From Bacteroidales bacterium UBA932 (lineage in GTDB: Bacteria; Bacteroidota; Bacteroidia; Bacteroidales; UBA932): a DNA stretch of 6,116 bases. The notes beneath the pieces were generated by a model. That model saw nothing but the letters and a program-made list of their open reading frames with translations, was not told the origin of the DNA and did no database searches. The stretch covers positions 1 to 6,116 of the forward strand of contig DBDM01000157.1 of the NCBI GenBank assembly GCA_002293585.1, in the 5' to 3' direction. The number at the start of each line of letters is the position of its first letter. Position 1 is the first letter of the stretch. Shown in pieces: positions 1 through 4,358 of this stretch. The position numbers and the translations under genes are program-made.

Positions 1-96
1 AAGAAGCAATCAAATCACAACGATGATGAATATAGCAAGCTCGACCTTCCGGTTCAAAGTTATCTCAAATTTTCAAAGAAGCAATCAAGAGAACTA
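1..96 (-). CRISPR. End of a type II-C-like CRISPR array (one partial repeat, one spacer, one end-degenerate repeat)
   Basis: Bases 1-21 are the end of one repeat and 52-88 repeat the same unit, overlapping at AAGAAGCAATCAA. Combining the two gives a unit of about 45 nt which, on the minus strand, starts GTTGTGATTTGATTGC and ends AACTTTGAAC. The interval 22-51 is a 30-nt spacer. Unit length, spacer length, the GTTGTGATTTG start and the CTTTGAAC end match Cas9 type II-C arrays of Bacteroidota such as that of Bacteroides fragilis (family knowledge, from memory). The last eight positions of the inner repeat (89-96) have diverged, as expected of the final unit of an array. The array and any cas genes continue off the left edge. 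Only one complete spacer is visible, so exact boundaries and type are inferred. The minus-strand orientation follows type II convention and the internal promoter. Confidence 0.72.
55..84 (-). promoter_or_regulatory. Promoter inside the CRISPR repeat
   Basis: On the minus strand the repeat contains TTG (84-82), 19 bp, then TAACTTTG (62-55). This fits the Bacteroidota -33/-7 promoter pattern. Initiation would fall about 5-7 nt downstream, a few bases inside the spacer, giving a crRNA transcript that starts within its own spacer. This layout is known from Neisseria meningitidis type II-C arrays; here it is inferred from sequence. Confidence 0.5.
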
Positions 97-246
97 AGGC
101 CAAGTGACCCACCATAGGATAAGGATTGCCCAGAGAGCGAGGAAAATGCAGGCACCTATGTTGGTTAGAACGTTCCATGTTTTCGGGTACTTCTTTGCCA
201 AATCATTGGCGTTGTTAAGATTTCTATATAAGTTTTTGAGAAACAT
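94..246 (-). CDS. Small single-pass membrane protein (50 aa), unknown function
   Basis: This ORF starts at ATG 246-244 and ends with TAG at 96-94. The first ~25 residues are polar and basic (MFLKNLYRNLNNANDLAKKY). Residues ~27-48 form a strongly hydrophobic, Trp-rich helix (GACIFLALWAILILWWVTW), so a single transmembrane segment with a positive, probably cytoplasmic, N-terminus is predicted. There is no clear Shine-Dalgarno site, as usual in Bacteroidota. A TATATTTG box lies only 4 bp upstream of the ATG. The stop codon falls in the degenerate end of the array's last repeat, so a transcript of this gene would run straight into the CRISPR array. I recognise no family. The codons look protein-like, but at 50 residues chance cannot be excluded. 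Confidence 0.5.
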   Translation of the reverse strand: MFLKNLYRNLNNANDLAKKYPKTWNVLTNIGACIFLALWAILILWWVTWP

Positions 247-250
247 TATA

Positions 251-258
251 CAAATATA
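251..258 (-). promoter_or_regulatory. Candidate -7 box for the 50-aa gene
   Basis: The minus strand reads TATATTTG, matching TAnnTTTG, and ends 4 bp before the ATG at 246. No TTTG is visible at the expected -33 distance. If used, the mRNA would be nearly or wholly leaderless. Confidence 0.35.
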
Positions 259-272
259 CAAAATAATTTTAC

Positions 273-280
273 TATCTTTG
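273..280 (+). promoter_or_regulatory. Rightward -7 box TATCTTTG
   Basis: TATCTTTG is an excellent match to TAnnTTTG and the same octamer lies in front of msrA and the EF-G paralogue in this window. No clear -33 TTTG is present. A start about 7 nt downstream would fall at 286-288, right at the ATG of the 25-codon ORF. The position is back to back with the leftward box at 258-251. Confidence 0.5.
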
Positions 281-287
281 TGAAACT

Positions 288-365
288 ATGGGAACATTTT
301 TATTATTATTTGGAATTGGTACCCTTTTGGTAGGGTGGTTTGGACGGGAAAAGCGTCTCCCGTAA
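288..365 (+). CDS. Possible 25-residue membrane microprotein
   Basis: ATG at 288 opens a 25-codon frame ending with TAA at 363-365. The product begins MGTFLLLFGIGTLLVGWF and ends GREKRLP: a hydrophobic helix of about 17 residues followed by a short basic tail, the usual layout of single-pass microproteins with a positive C-terminus inside. Its ATG sits 7 bp after a strong TATCTTTG box, which would make it a leaderless message. The last codons and stop lie within a hairpin (344-363), and a terminator-like element follows at 379-412. The frame is short enough to arise by chance, and the segment may simply be a structured RNA. Confidence 0.28.
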   Translation: MGTFLLLFGIGTLLVGWFGREKRLP

Positions 366-378
366 TAATCCAAATATT

Positions 379-412
379 GTCTGAATTTCTACTATTGTAG
401 ATGGACTTTTTT
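379..412 (+). terminator. Terminator-like hairpin with T6 tract
   Basis: GTCT (379-382) can pair with GGAC (403-406), enclosing the perfect TCTAC-TATT-GTAGA hairpin (388-401), directly followed by TTTTTT (407-412). GGAC can instead pair with GTCC (413-416) across the T run. It would end rightward transcription from 273-280 before it enters the convergent gene ending at 418. Read leftward there is no T run. Confidence 0.45.
384..402 (+). repeat. Solitary sequence identical to a Cas12a crRNA handle
   Basis: The 19 nt AATTTCTACTATTGTAGAT have the exact form of the type V-A (Cas12a) direct-repeat handle: AATTTCTAC, a 4-nt loop, then GTAGAT. GTCTG directly precedes it, and full-length Cas12a repeats also begin GTCT, though normally about 17 nt further upstream. 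No second copy lies in the window, and nothing repeat-like is found 20-45 nt downstream. It may be a relic or stand-alone repeat, or a terminator hairpin that resembles one. Confidence 0.35.
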
Positions 413-417
413 GTCCT

Positions 418-804
418 TTAATACCTTGCTTCGGCTGGGGTATTTTTGTTCCAATTTAATTCGAAGGAATGCCGACGGCGATTGAAATGTAATTTATAGC
501 CCGACTTTACAATATGCCGGTATATCAGATCATAAACCGGTTGATATTCAGGCAGGGGTTTGCCGTGTTTATCAATGCAGCGTTCTAGTCTGATGCGTAA
601 AAGTTCAACGACAGGATCAGTTTCCTGCTGAAAATAAGTCTCCCAAGCGGCTATTGAATCATCATAACGAGGCATTGGCACATAGGTTTTCATGAAGCGC
701 CGGTGGTTACGCATTAACTTACGGTCATATTGCCACTGCCGGATCCGGGGCCAAAAAATCCACAGGAGGACAATTATTGCAACAGATGTAGGCATTGTGG
801 TCAT
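418..804 (-). CDS. Uncharacterised membrane-anchored basic protein, coupled to higA
   Basis: The 128-residue product starts with a hydrophobic stretch at residues ~6-19 (TSVAIIVLLWIFWP) followed at once by a basic region (RIRQWQYDRKLMRNHRRF). This suggests an N-terminal membrane anchor with a cytoplasmic domain. Residues ~45-128 are soluble, rich in Tyr, Arg and His, and end in a possible beta-hairpin (YKLHFNRRRHSFELNWN). I recognise no domain. The ATG (804-802) follows the higA stop (808-806) after a single base, so it is very probably co-transcribed and translationally coupled. Met4 is an alternative start. The position downstream of an antitoxin suggests a third member of the locus or a replacement partner, but the sequence shows no RelE-like or other toxin motif. 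The confidence refers to the gene being real, not to a function. Confidence 0.75.
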   Translation of the reverse strand: MTTMPTSVAIIVLLWIFWPRIRQWQYDRKLMRNHRRFMKTYVPMPRYDDSIAAWETYFQQETDPVVELLRIRLERCIDKHGKPLPEYQPVYDLIYRHIVKSGYKLHFNRRRHSFELNWNKNTPAEARY

Positions 805-805
805 G

Positions 806-1201
806 CTATACGTTATCTAATATTAAGTTGCCGTCAAACCCGAGTTTTTGATGCAAAGCGATGGCTAATTTGAAAGAAATAGGGCTTTTCCCATTCAATA
901 TATTGCTCAAGCGTGCAGTCGATATTCCCAGGAAAGAAGCCATGTCTTTCTGTTTCATTCGCCGGAGATGTATCTCCTCTTCCAATTGAAGAAGGGCAGG
1001 GTTAGCACTTTTCCCTGTTAACGGATATAATTTCAATACCTCAATTTCGTATTGTTCACAAGCGGCTGTGATATTACCGAATTCGTCCGCTTCCTCTTTG
1101 GATAATTTCTCAAAACCACCGGCAAGGCGGGCTTTAGTAATTAATTCTTCTGACCTTTGCTGTGCAGCATTATACTCTTGTCGTGACGTAAATGTTGTCA
1201 T
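806..1201 (-). CDS. higA: HigA-type antitoxin / XRE-family regulator
   Basis: This 131-residue protein has an N-terminal helical region (1-70) and a C-terminal helix-turn-helix at ~76-120. The HTH shows the XRE signature MKQKDMASFLGISTARLSNI, then LNGKSPISFKLAIALHQKLG. Length and layout fit the COG5499 HigA antitoxins, which bind and neutralise HigB, an mRNA endonuclease, and repress their own operon through the HTH. The ATG at 1201 lies 4 bp after the stop of a higB remnant, the normal toxin-first order of higBA loci. The toxin is truncated, so this is an orphan antitoxin. It may survive as a regulator, or to neutralise a HigB encoded elsewhere. The promoter is probably the one inside the repeat copy at 1330-1364. 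Family assignment is from motif and context, not a database search. Confidence 0.8.
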   Translation of the reverse strand: MTTFTSRQEYNAAQQRSEELITKARLAGGFEKLSKEEADEFGNITAACEQYEIEVLKLYPLTGKSANPALLQLEEEIHLRRMKQKDMASFLGISTARLSNILNGKSPISFKLAIALHQKLGFDGNLILDNV

Positions 1202-1205
1202 ATAA

Positions 1206-1304
1206 TTATATTGTTAAAGCATTTATTTTATCATATTCAGCATGTGTGCCGGCAAACCGGATGTTTGCCGAATTTTGAAAAAAAGCAATAATATTTAACA
1301 CTAC
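1206..1304 (-). pseudogene. higB: Truncated HigB toxin (C-terminal remnant)
   Basis: Directly upstream of higA the minus strand has an open stretch of 32 codons ending in TAA (1208-1206). Its last 18 residues, IRFAGTHAEYDKINALTI, reproduce the conserved C-terminus of HigB-family mRNA interferases (family pattern IRFxGTHxEYDKIxAxTI). Upstream of this the reading frame degenerates (VVLNIIAFFQNSAN), and an in-frame stop lies at 1307-1305. No continuation is found in any frame up to msrA. HigB proteins are about 95-105 residues, so roughly 70-80 residues, including most of the RNase fold, are gone. The 4-bp gap to higA is the native toxin-antitoxin spacing, which confirms the identity. The remnant cannot encode an active toxin. 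Confidence 0.8.
1250..1270. repeat. Perfect 8-bp inverted repeat in the higB remnant
   Basis: CGGCAAAC (1250-1257) and GTTTGCCG (1263-1270) are perfect inverted copies around a 5-nt loop CGGAT. The right arm lies on the last recognisable HigB codons and the left arm lies just inside them. It could be an HTH operator for HigA, a hairpin in the leader of the higA message, or a scar of the rearrangement that removed higB. Confidence 0.5.
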
Positions 1305-1329
1305 TTAACTTTTAATGATCGCTTATACT

Positions 1330-1364
1330 GTTCAAAGTTATCTCAAAATTTTCAAAGAAGCAAT
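1330..1364 (-). repeat. Isolated copy of the CRISPR repeat
   Basis: Bases 1330-1364 match the array repeat at 52-85 over its whole length except for one added A in the central A run (CAAAATTTT against CAAATTTT). Homology stops after GCAAT, where ATCAGG replaces CAAATCAC. It is in the same orientation as the array repeats, 1.28 kb away, and has no neighbouring repeat at spacer distance. It is a relic or translocated array end. Confidence 0.7.
1333..1363 (-). promoter_or_regulatory. Likely promoter of the higB'-higA-orf128 operon, carried by the repeat copy
   Basis: On the minus strand this repeat copy has TTG (1363-1361), 20 bp, and TAACTTTG (1340-1333), a good Bacteroidota promoter. Transcription would start near 1326 and give higA a leader of about 125 nt containing the higB remnant. 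No better leftward promoter was seen between 1201 and 1457. Confidence 0.5.
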
Positions 1365-1403
1365 ATCAGGCGTTATAATAATGTAAAGAGGAAAATTTTA
1401 TAA

Positions 1404-1435
1404 TTTGATACTACGATGACATTTTGATATCTTTG
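1404..1435 (+). promoter_or_regulatory. msrA promoter
   Basis: TTTG (1404-1407), a 20-bp spacer and TATCTTTG (1428-1435) match the Bacteroidota consensus almost perfectly. The predicted start is near 1442, leaving a leader of about 16 nt with no Shine-Dalgarno sequence. Confidence 0.75.
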
Positions 1436-1457
1436 CGCCATTGAATTATACAAATCT

Positions 1458-1955
1458 ATGACGGCACAACATCAAACAGCTATTGCCTACTTCGCCGGCG
1501 GATGCTTCTGGGGCGTTGAATACCTCCTGGCGAAAGAACCGGGTGTGCTTAGTATTGACGTGGGATTTATGGGCGGAAGAACAGTTGACCCGTCCTACGA
1601 GGAAGTATATAAGGAACTTACCGGTCATGCCGAAACAGTAAGAGTGGTTTTTGATCCGGCGATTGTGAGTTATGAAAAATTGGCGCGTTATTTCTTTGAG
1701 ATTCACGATCCCACACAGTTGGATCACCAGGGGCCGGACGTGGGAGAACGTTATCGTTCGGAGGTATTTTATACTTCGGAGGAACAGAAAATGACGGCTG
1801 AAAAGTTGATTAATATCTTAAAGTCAAAAGGTTATAATGTTGTAACTAAGGTGACCCCTGCTTCGGCTTTCTATGAGGCCGAAGATTATCACCGGCATTA
1901 TTATGAGAAAACGGGTAAAATGCCTTATTGTCATAGTTATACTCCGCGATTTTAG
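1458..1955 (+). CDS. msrA: Peptide-methionine (S)-S-oxide reductase MsrA
   Basis: MsrA reduces the S epimer of methionine sulfoxide in proteins and free amino acid, repairing oxidative damage in the cytoplasm with electrons from thioredoxin. The 165-residue protein shows the family hallmark GGCFWGVE with catalytic Cys16. It also has a GFMGG segment at 36-40 (usually GYxGG), GHAE at 56-59 with the catalytic-site Glu59, the HDPTQLDHQGPDVGERYRS block (83-101) and EDYHRHYY (142-149). Cys158 in the C-terminal MPYCHSYTPRF is the likely resolving cysteine; it and Cys16 are the only cysteines. Length is normal for a stand-alone MsrA, with no fused MsrB and no signal peptide. It has its own promoter, and the next gene has one too, so it is probably monocistronic. 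No convincing terminator follows it. Confidence 0.96.
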   Translation: MTAQHQTAIAYFAGGCFWGVEYLLAKEPGVLSIDVGFMGGRTVDPSYEEVYKELTGHAETVRVVFDPAIVSYEKLARYFFEIHDPTQLDHQGPDVGERYRSEVFYTSEEQKMTAEKLINILKSKGYNVVTKVTPASAFYEAEDYHRHYYEKTGKMPYCHSYTPRF

Positions 1956-1976
1956 CAAAAAAACCTATTTCGGCGG

Positions 1977-2006
1977 TTGGGTATCCAAAAAAAAATCTTA
2001 TCTTTG
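1977..2006 (+). promoter_or_regulatory. Promoter of the EF-G paralogue
   Basis: TTG (1977-1979), 19 bp, then TATCTTTG (1999-2006). The start would be near 2012, giving a ~45-nt, A/T-rich leader without a Shine-Dalgarno sequence before the ATG at 2057. Confidence 0.65.
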
Positions 2007-2056
2007 AAATTACCATTTTTTAAAAATAAGATGTTTATTTAAAACTTAACCGCTTT

Positions 2057-4219
2057 ATGAAAACGTATACAACCGATCACATCCGTAATGTGGTGCTGCT
2101 GGGTGGAACCCGCTCCGGCAAAACCACGCTGTCTGAGGCCATGCTGTTCGAGGGCAAAGTCGTCGACCGCCGTGGCACCGTGGAAGCAAAAACAACAATG
2201 AGCGATAATTCGGAAATCGAACAGCTCAATCAACGTTCTATCTATCCGACCTTGTTGTATACGGAGTTCATGGACCGTAAGCTGAATATCATTGATACGC
2301 CGGGCGCCGATGATTTTATCGGCGGTGTGGTGTCGGCATTCAAAGTAGCCGACGTGGGGTTGATGGTAGTTAACGCGCAGCAGGGCGTGGAAGTGGGCAC
2401 CGATATTTTTGCCCGCTATGCCGAACGCCATAGTAAACCGTTGATCTTTGCCGTGAACCAACTCGACGCCGAGAAAGCTTCATGGGATGATACGGTGGAA
2501 AGCCTGAAACAACATTTCGGCAATCAGATCGCCTTAGTACAATACCCCGTTAATCCGGGCCCTTCATTCAATACCTTTGTCGATGTGCTGACAATGAAAA
2601 TGTATCGTTTCAAAGACGAAAACGGTACCCGCGAAGACCTGCCTATTCCCGCCGAGGAAGAAGCGCGCGCCAATGAGTTGCACAAAGCGTTGGTGGAAAT
2701 AGCCGCCGAGCACGATGAAAGTTTAATGGAACTTTTCTTTGAGAAAGGAAACCTCACCGAGGATGAAATTCGTCAGGGCTTACGTGCCGGACTAGTACAC
2801 CGCCAGGTGATGCCGGTGTTCTGTGTGTCGGCGAAAAAAGATGTAGGCACTAAACGATTGATGGAATTTATCATCAATGTAGCGCCGTCGCCTGAAAAAG
2901 CCCGTGACTACAAAACAACTGCCGATGAGTTGGTGCCTTGCGACTCGAACGGCGCTCCGTCTATCTTTGTTTTCAAAACAGTGGTGGAACCGCACATGGG
3001 TGAAGTGTCGTATTTCCGTGTGATGTCGGGGAAAATTACCGAAGGCATGGATCTGACGAATGCGGCTAACGGTACCAAAGAACGTTTGACGGCCATATAT
3101 GCTGCGGCCGGCAAGAAACGTGAAAAAGTAACGGAAATGATAGCCGGTGATTTAGGCTGTACCGTGAAATTGAAAAATACGAAGACCAATCAAACCCTTA
3201 ATGGTGGCGGAAAAGACTGGCAGTTCCATACCATTAAATTCCCGCCCGCAAAATTCCGTACGGCGATTAAAGCGAAGGTGGAAAAAGATGATGAAAAGTT
3301 AGGCGAGATCCTGAACCGCGCACATGCCGAGGATCCCACCATTGTGGTGGAGTATTCAAAAGAGCTGAAACAAATTATCCTGAGCGGCCAGGGCGAACAG
3401 CATATCAATGTGCTGAAATGGCAACTCAACAATGTACATAAGATCGAAGTAGAGATGTTCCCGCCGCGTATTCCTTACCGTGAAACGATCACGAAGGTGG
3501 CTGCGGCCGATTATCGTCATAAGAAACAATCGGGCGGCGCCGGACAGTTCGGCGAAGTGCATTTGCTGATCGAGCCTTATGTGGAAGGCGCTCCGGAGAA
3601 TAACCGGTTTAAAGTGGACGGACAGGAACGTGTGTTGAACCTGAAAGGAAAAGAGGAGCATCCACTCGAATGGGGCGGTAAGTTGATTTATTATAACTGT
3701 ATTGTTGGCGGCGCTATTGATGCCCGTTTCATGCCGGCCATTCTGAAAGGAATTATGGAGAAGATGGAAGAAGGCCCGCTGACCGGTTCGTATGCCCGCG
3801 ATATTAAGGTGTATGTGTACGACGGAAAAATGCACCCGGTAGATTCCAATGAAATATCCTTTAAACTGGCCGGACGCAATGCCTTTAAAGAGGCGTTCAA
3901 AAAAGCCGGGCCGAAAATTATGGAACCGGTGTACAGTCTTGAAGTAATGGTGCCGGGCGATGCAATGGGCGATGTGATGAGCGACCTGCAAAACCGCCGC
4001 GCCATTATTGAAGGTATGAGCAGCGAAAAGAATTTCGAGGTGTTGAAAGCCCGCGTGCCGCTGGCCGAGATGAATAAATATTCTACGACCTTGAGCTCGT
4101 TGTCGTCGGGACGCGCCACGTTCACTATGGAGTTTGCCGACTACCAGCAGGTGCCCGCCGAAGTGCAGGATAAATTGCTGAAGGACTACGAAGCCCAGTC
4201 CAACGAGAAAGACGAGTAG
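2057..4219 (+). CDS. EF-G paralogue (EF-G2 type) with degraded GTPase motifs
   Basis: The 720-residue protein has all five EF-G domains: G domain (~8-290), domain II (~300-395), III (~400-475), IV (~476-612) and V (~615-700). Ribosome-contacting parts are well kept, including YRETI (474-478), KQSGGAGQFGEV (490-501) and domain IV tip His593 in GKMHPVDSNE. The GTPase centre is not. The P-loop GGTRSGKT (16-23) remains. Switch I RGITI has become RSIYP (60-64), losing the Mg-binding Thr. Switch II DTPGH is DTPGA (80-84), losing the catalytic His. NKxD is NQLD (134-137). This pattern fits Bacteroidota EF-G2; the Bacteroides thetaiotaomicron version is reported, to my recollection, to translocate without GTP hydrolysis and to matter under starvation. 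Domain IV carries an extra ~26 residues. It is unlikely to be the main EF-G, which normally sits in the str operon; tetracycline-resistance proteins keep intact G motifs. Confidence 0.9.
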   Translation: MKTYTTDHIRNVVLLGGTRSGKTTLSEAMLFEGKVVDRRGTVEAKTTMSDNSEIEQLNQRSIYPTLLYTEFMDRKLNIIDTPGADDFIGGVVSAFKVADVGLMVVNAQQGVEVGTDIFARYAERHSKPLIFAVNQLDAEKASWDDTVESLKQHFGNQIALVQYPVNPGPSFNTFVDVLTMKMYRFKDENGTREDLPIPAEEEARANELHKALVEIAAEHDESLMELFFEKGNLTEDEIRQGLRAGLVHRQVMPVFCVSAKKDVGTKRLMEFIINVAPSPEKARDYKTTADELVPCDSNGAPSIFVFKTVVEPHMGEVSYFRVMSGKITEGMDLTNAANGTKERLTAIYAAAGKKREKVTEMIAGDLGCTVKLKNTKTNQTLNGGGKDWQFHTIKFPPAKFRTAIKAKVEKDDEKLGEILNRAHAEDPTIVVEYSKELKQIILSGQGEQHINVLKWQLNNVHKIEVEMFPPRIPYRETITKVAAADYRHKKQSGGAGQFGEVHLLIEPYVEGAPENNRFKVDGQERVLNLKGKEEHPLEWGGKLIYYNCIVGGAIDARFMPAILKGIMEKMEEGPLTGSYARDIKVYVYDGKMHPVDSNEISFKLAGRNAFKEAFKKAGPKIMEPVYSLEVMVPGDAMGDVMSDLQNRRAIIEGMSSEKNFEVLKARVPLAEMNKYSTTLSSLSSGRATFTMEFADYQQVPAEVQDKLLKDYEAQSNEKDE

Positions 4220-4242
4220 TTAATGTGCTGATGAAAAAAGAC

Positions 4243-4352
4243 GAGAGACTGAGAGATAAGAGATGAGCAAAAAAACTCATCGCTCATCGCTTTATGCTGC
4301 CTACTGGCTACTGTTTACTGCCAACTCGTAACTCGTAATTTGAAATTCGTAA
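4243..4352. repeat. Seven-base-periodic tandem repeat tract between convergent genes
   Basis: From 4276 to 4352 the spacer divides without phase loss into eleven 7-mers: CTCATCG twice, CTTTATG, CTGCCTA, CTGGCTA, CTGTTTA, CTGCCAA, CTCGTAA twice, TTTGAAA, TTCGTAA. Upstream, 4250-4270 continues as TGAGAGA, TAAGAGA, TGAGCAA. GATGAGC (4262-4268) is the inverse of GCTCATC (4282-4288), so the tract can fold and may help separate the convergent EF-G and serS transcripts. No classical stem plus T-tract terminator is present for either gene. Confidence 0.6.
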
Positions 4353-4358
4353 TTGATA

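Larger units (their letters stand above)
287..412 (+). ncRNA. Candidate structured small RNA (about 126 nt)
   Basis: The interval runs from the start site predicted by the 273-280 box to the end of a terminator-like T run. It contains a stem pairing TTTGGA (339-344) with TCCAAA (369-374). Inside that stem CGGGA (345-349) pairs with TCCCG (358-362) around an 8-nt loop, leaving TAATAA bulged. The TCTAC/GTAGA hairpin (388-401) follows. No complementarity long enough to act as the anti-repeat of the neighbouring array was found, so it does not look like its tracrRNA. It overlaps the 25-codon ORF, and the two readings are not exclusive. Confidence 0.3.

Noticed and set aside
367..450. A working type V-A CRISPR array around the Cas12a-like handle
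   Set aside because: Only the 19-nt handle matches, not a full ~36-nt repeat. No second copy lies at spacer distance on either side, and a T6 run follows immediately.
1271..1300. A further degenerate CRISPR repeat (AATTTTGAAAAAAAGCAAT resembles AATTTTCAAAGAAGCAAT)
   Set aside because: It requires substitutions and an inserted A in very A-rich DNA, and the following bases do not match. Chance similarity is likely.
1330..1400. tracrRNA for the type II-C array, transcribed rightward from the isolated repeat copy
   Set aside because: The copy could pair with the crRNA repeat, and AATATCA partly continues the pairing. But there is no TAnnTTTG box upstream (only TAACTTTT at 1306-1313), no stable GC hairpins follow, and no terminator lies before the msrA promoter at 1404. 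The promoter/relic reading fits better.
1956..1998. Terminator after msrA
   Set aside because: There are A runs (on the plus strand) but no stem followed by a T run.
3356..3991. A 211-codon open frame on the minus strand, opposite the EF-G paralogue
   Set aside because: It lies wholly inside a strongly conserved gene, its product is low-complexity (rich in His, Phe and Arg) with no domain, and no promoter serves it. Other long antisense frames over the EF-G paralogue and serS were dropped for the same reasons.
4262..4288. Intrinsic terminator between the EF-G paralogue and serS
   Set aside because: The stem can form, but the A/T run lies in the loop rather than after the stem on either strand. 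It is better described as part of the heptamer tract.
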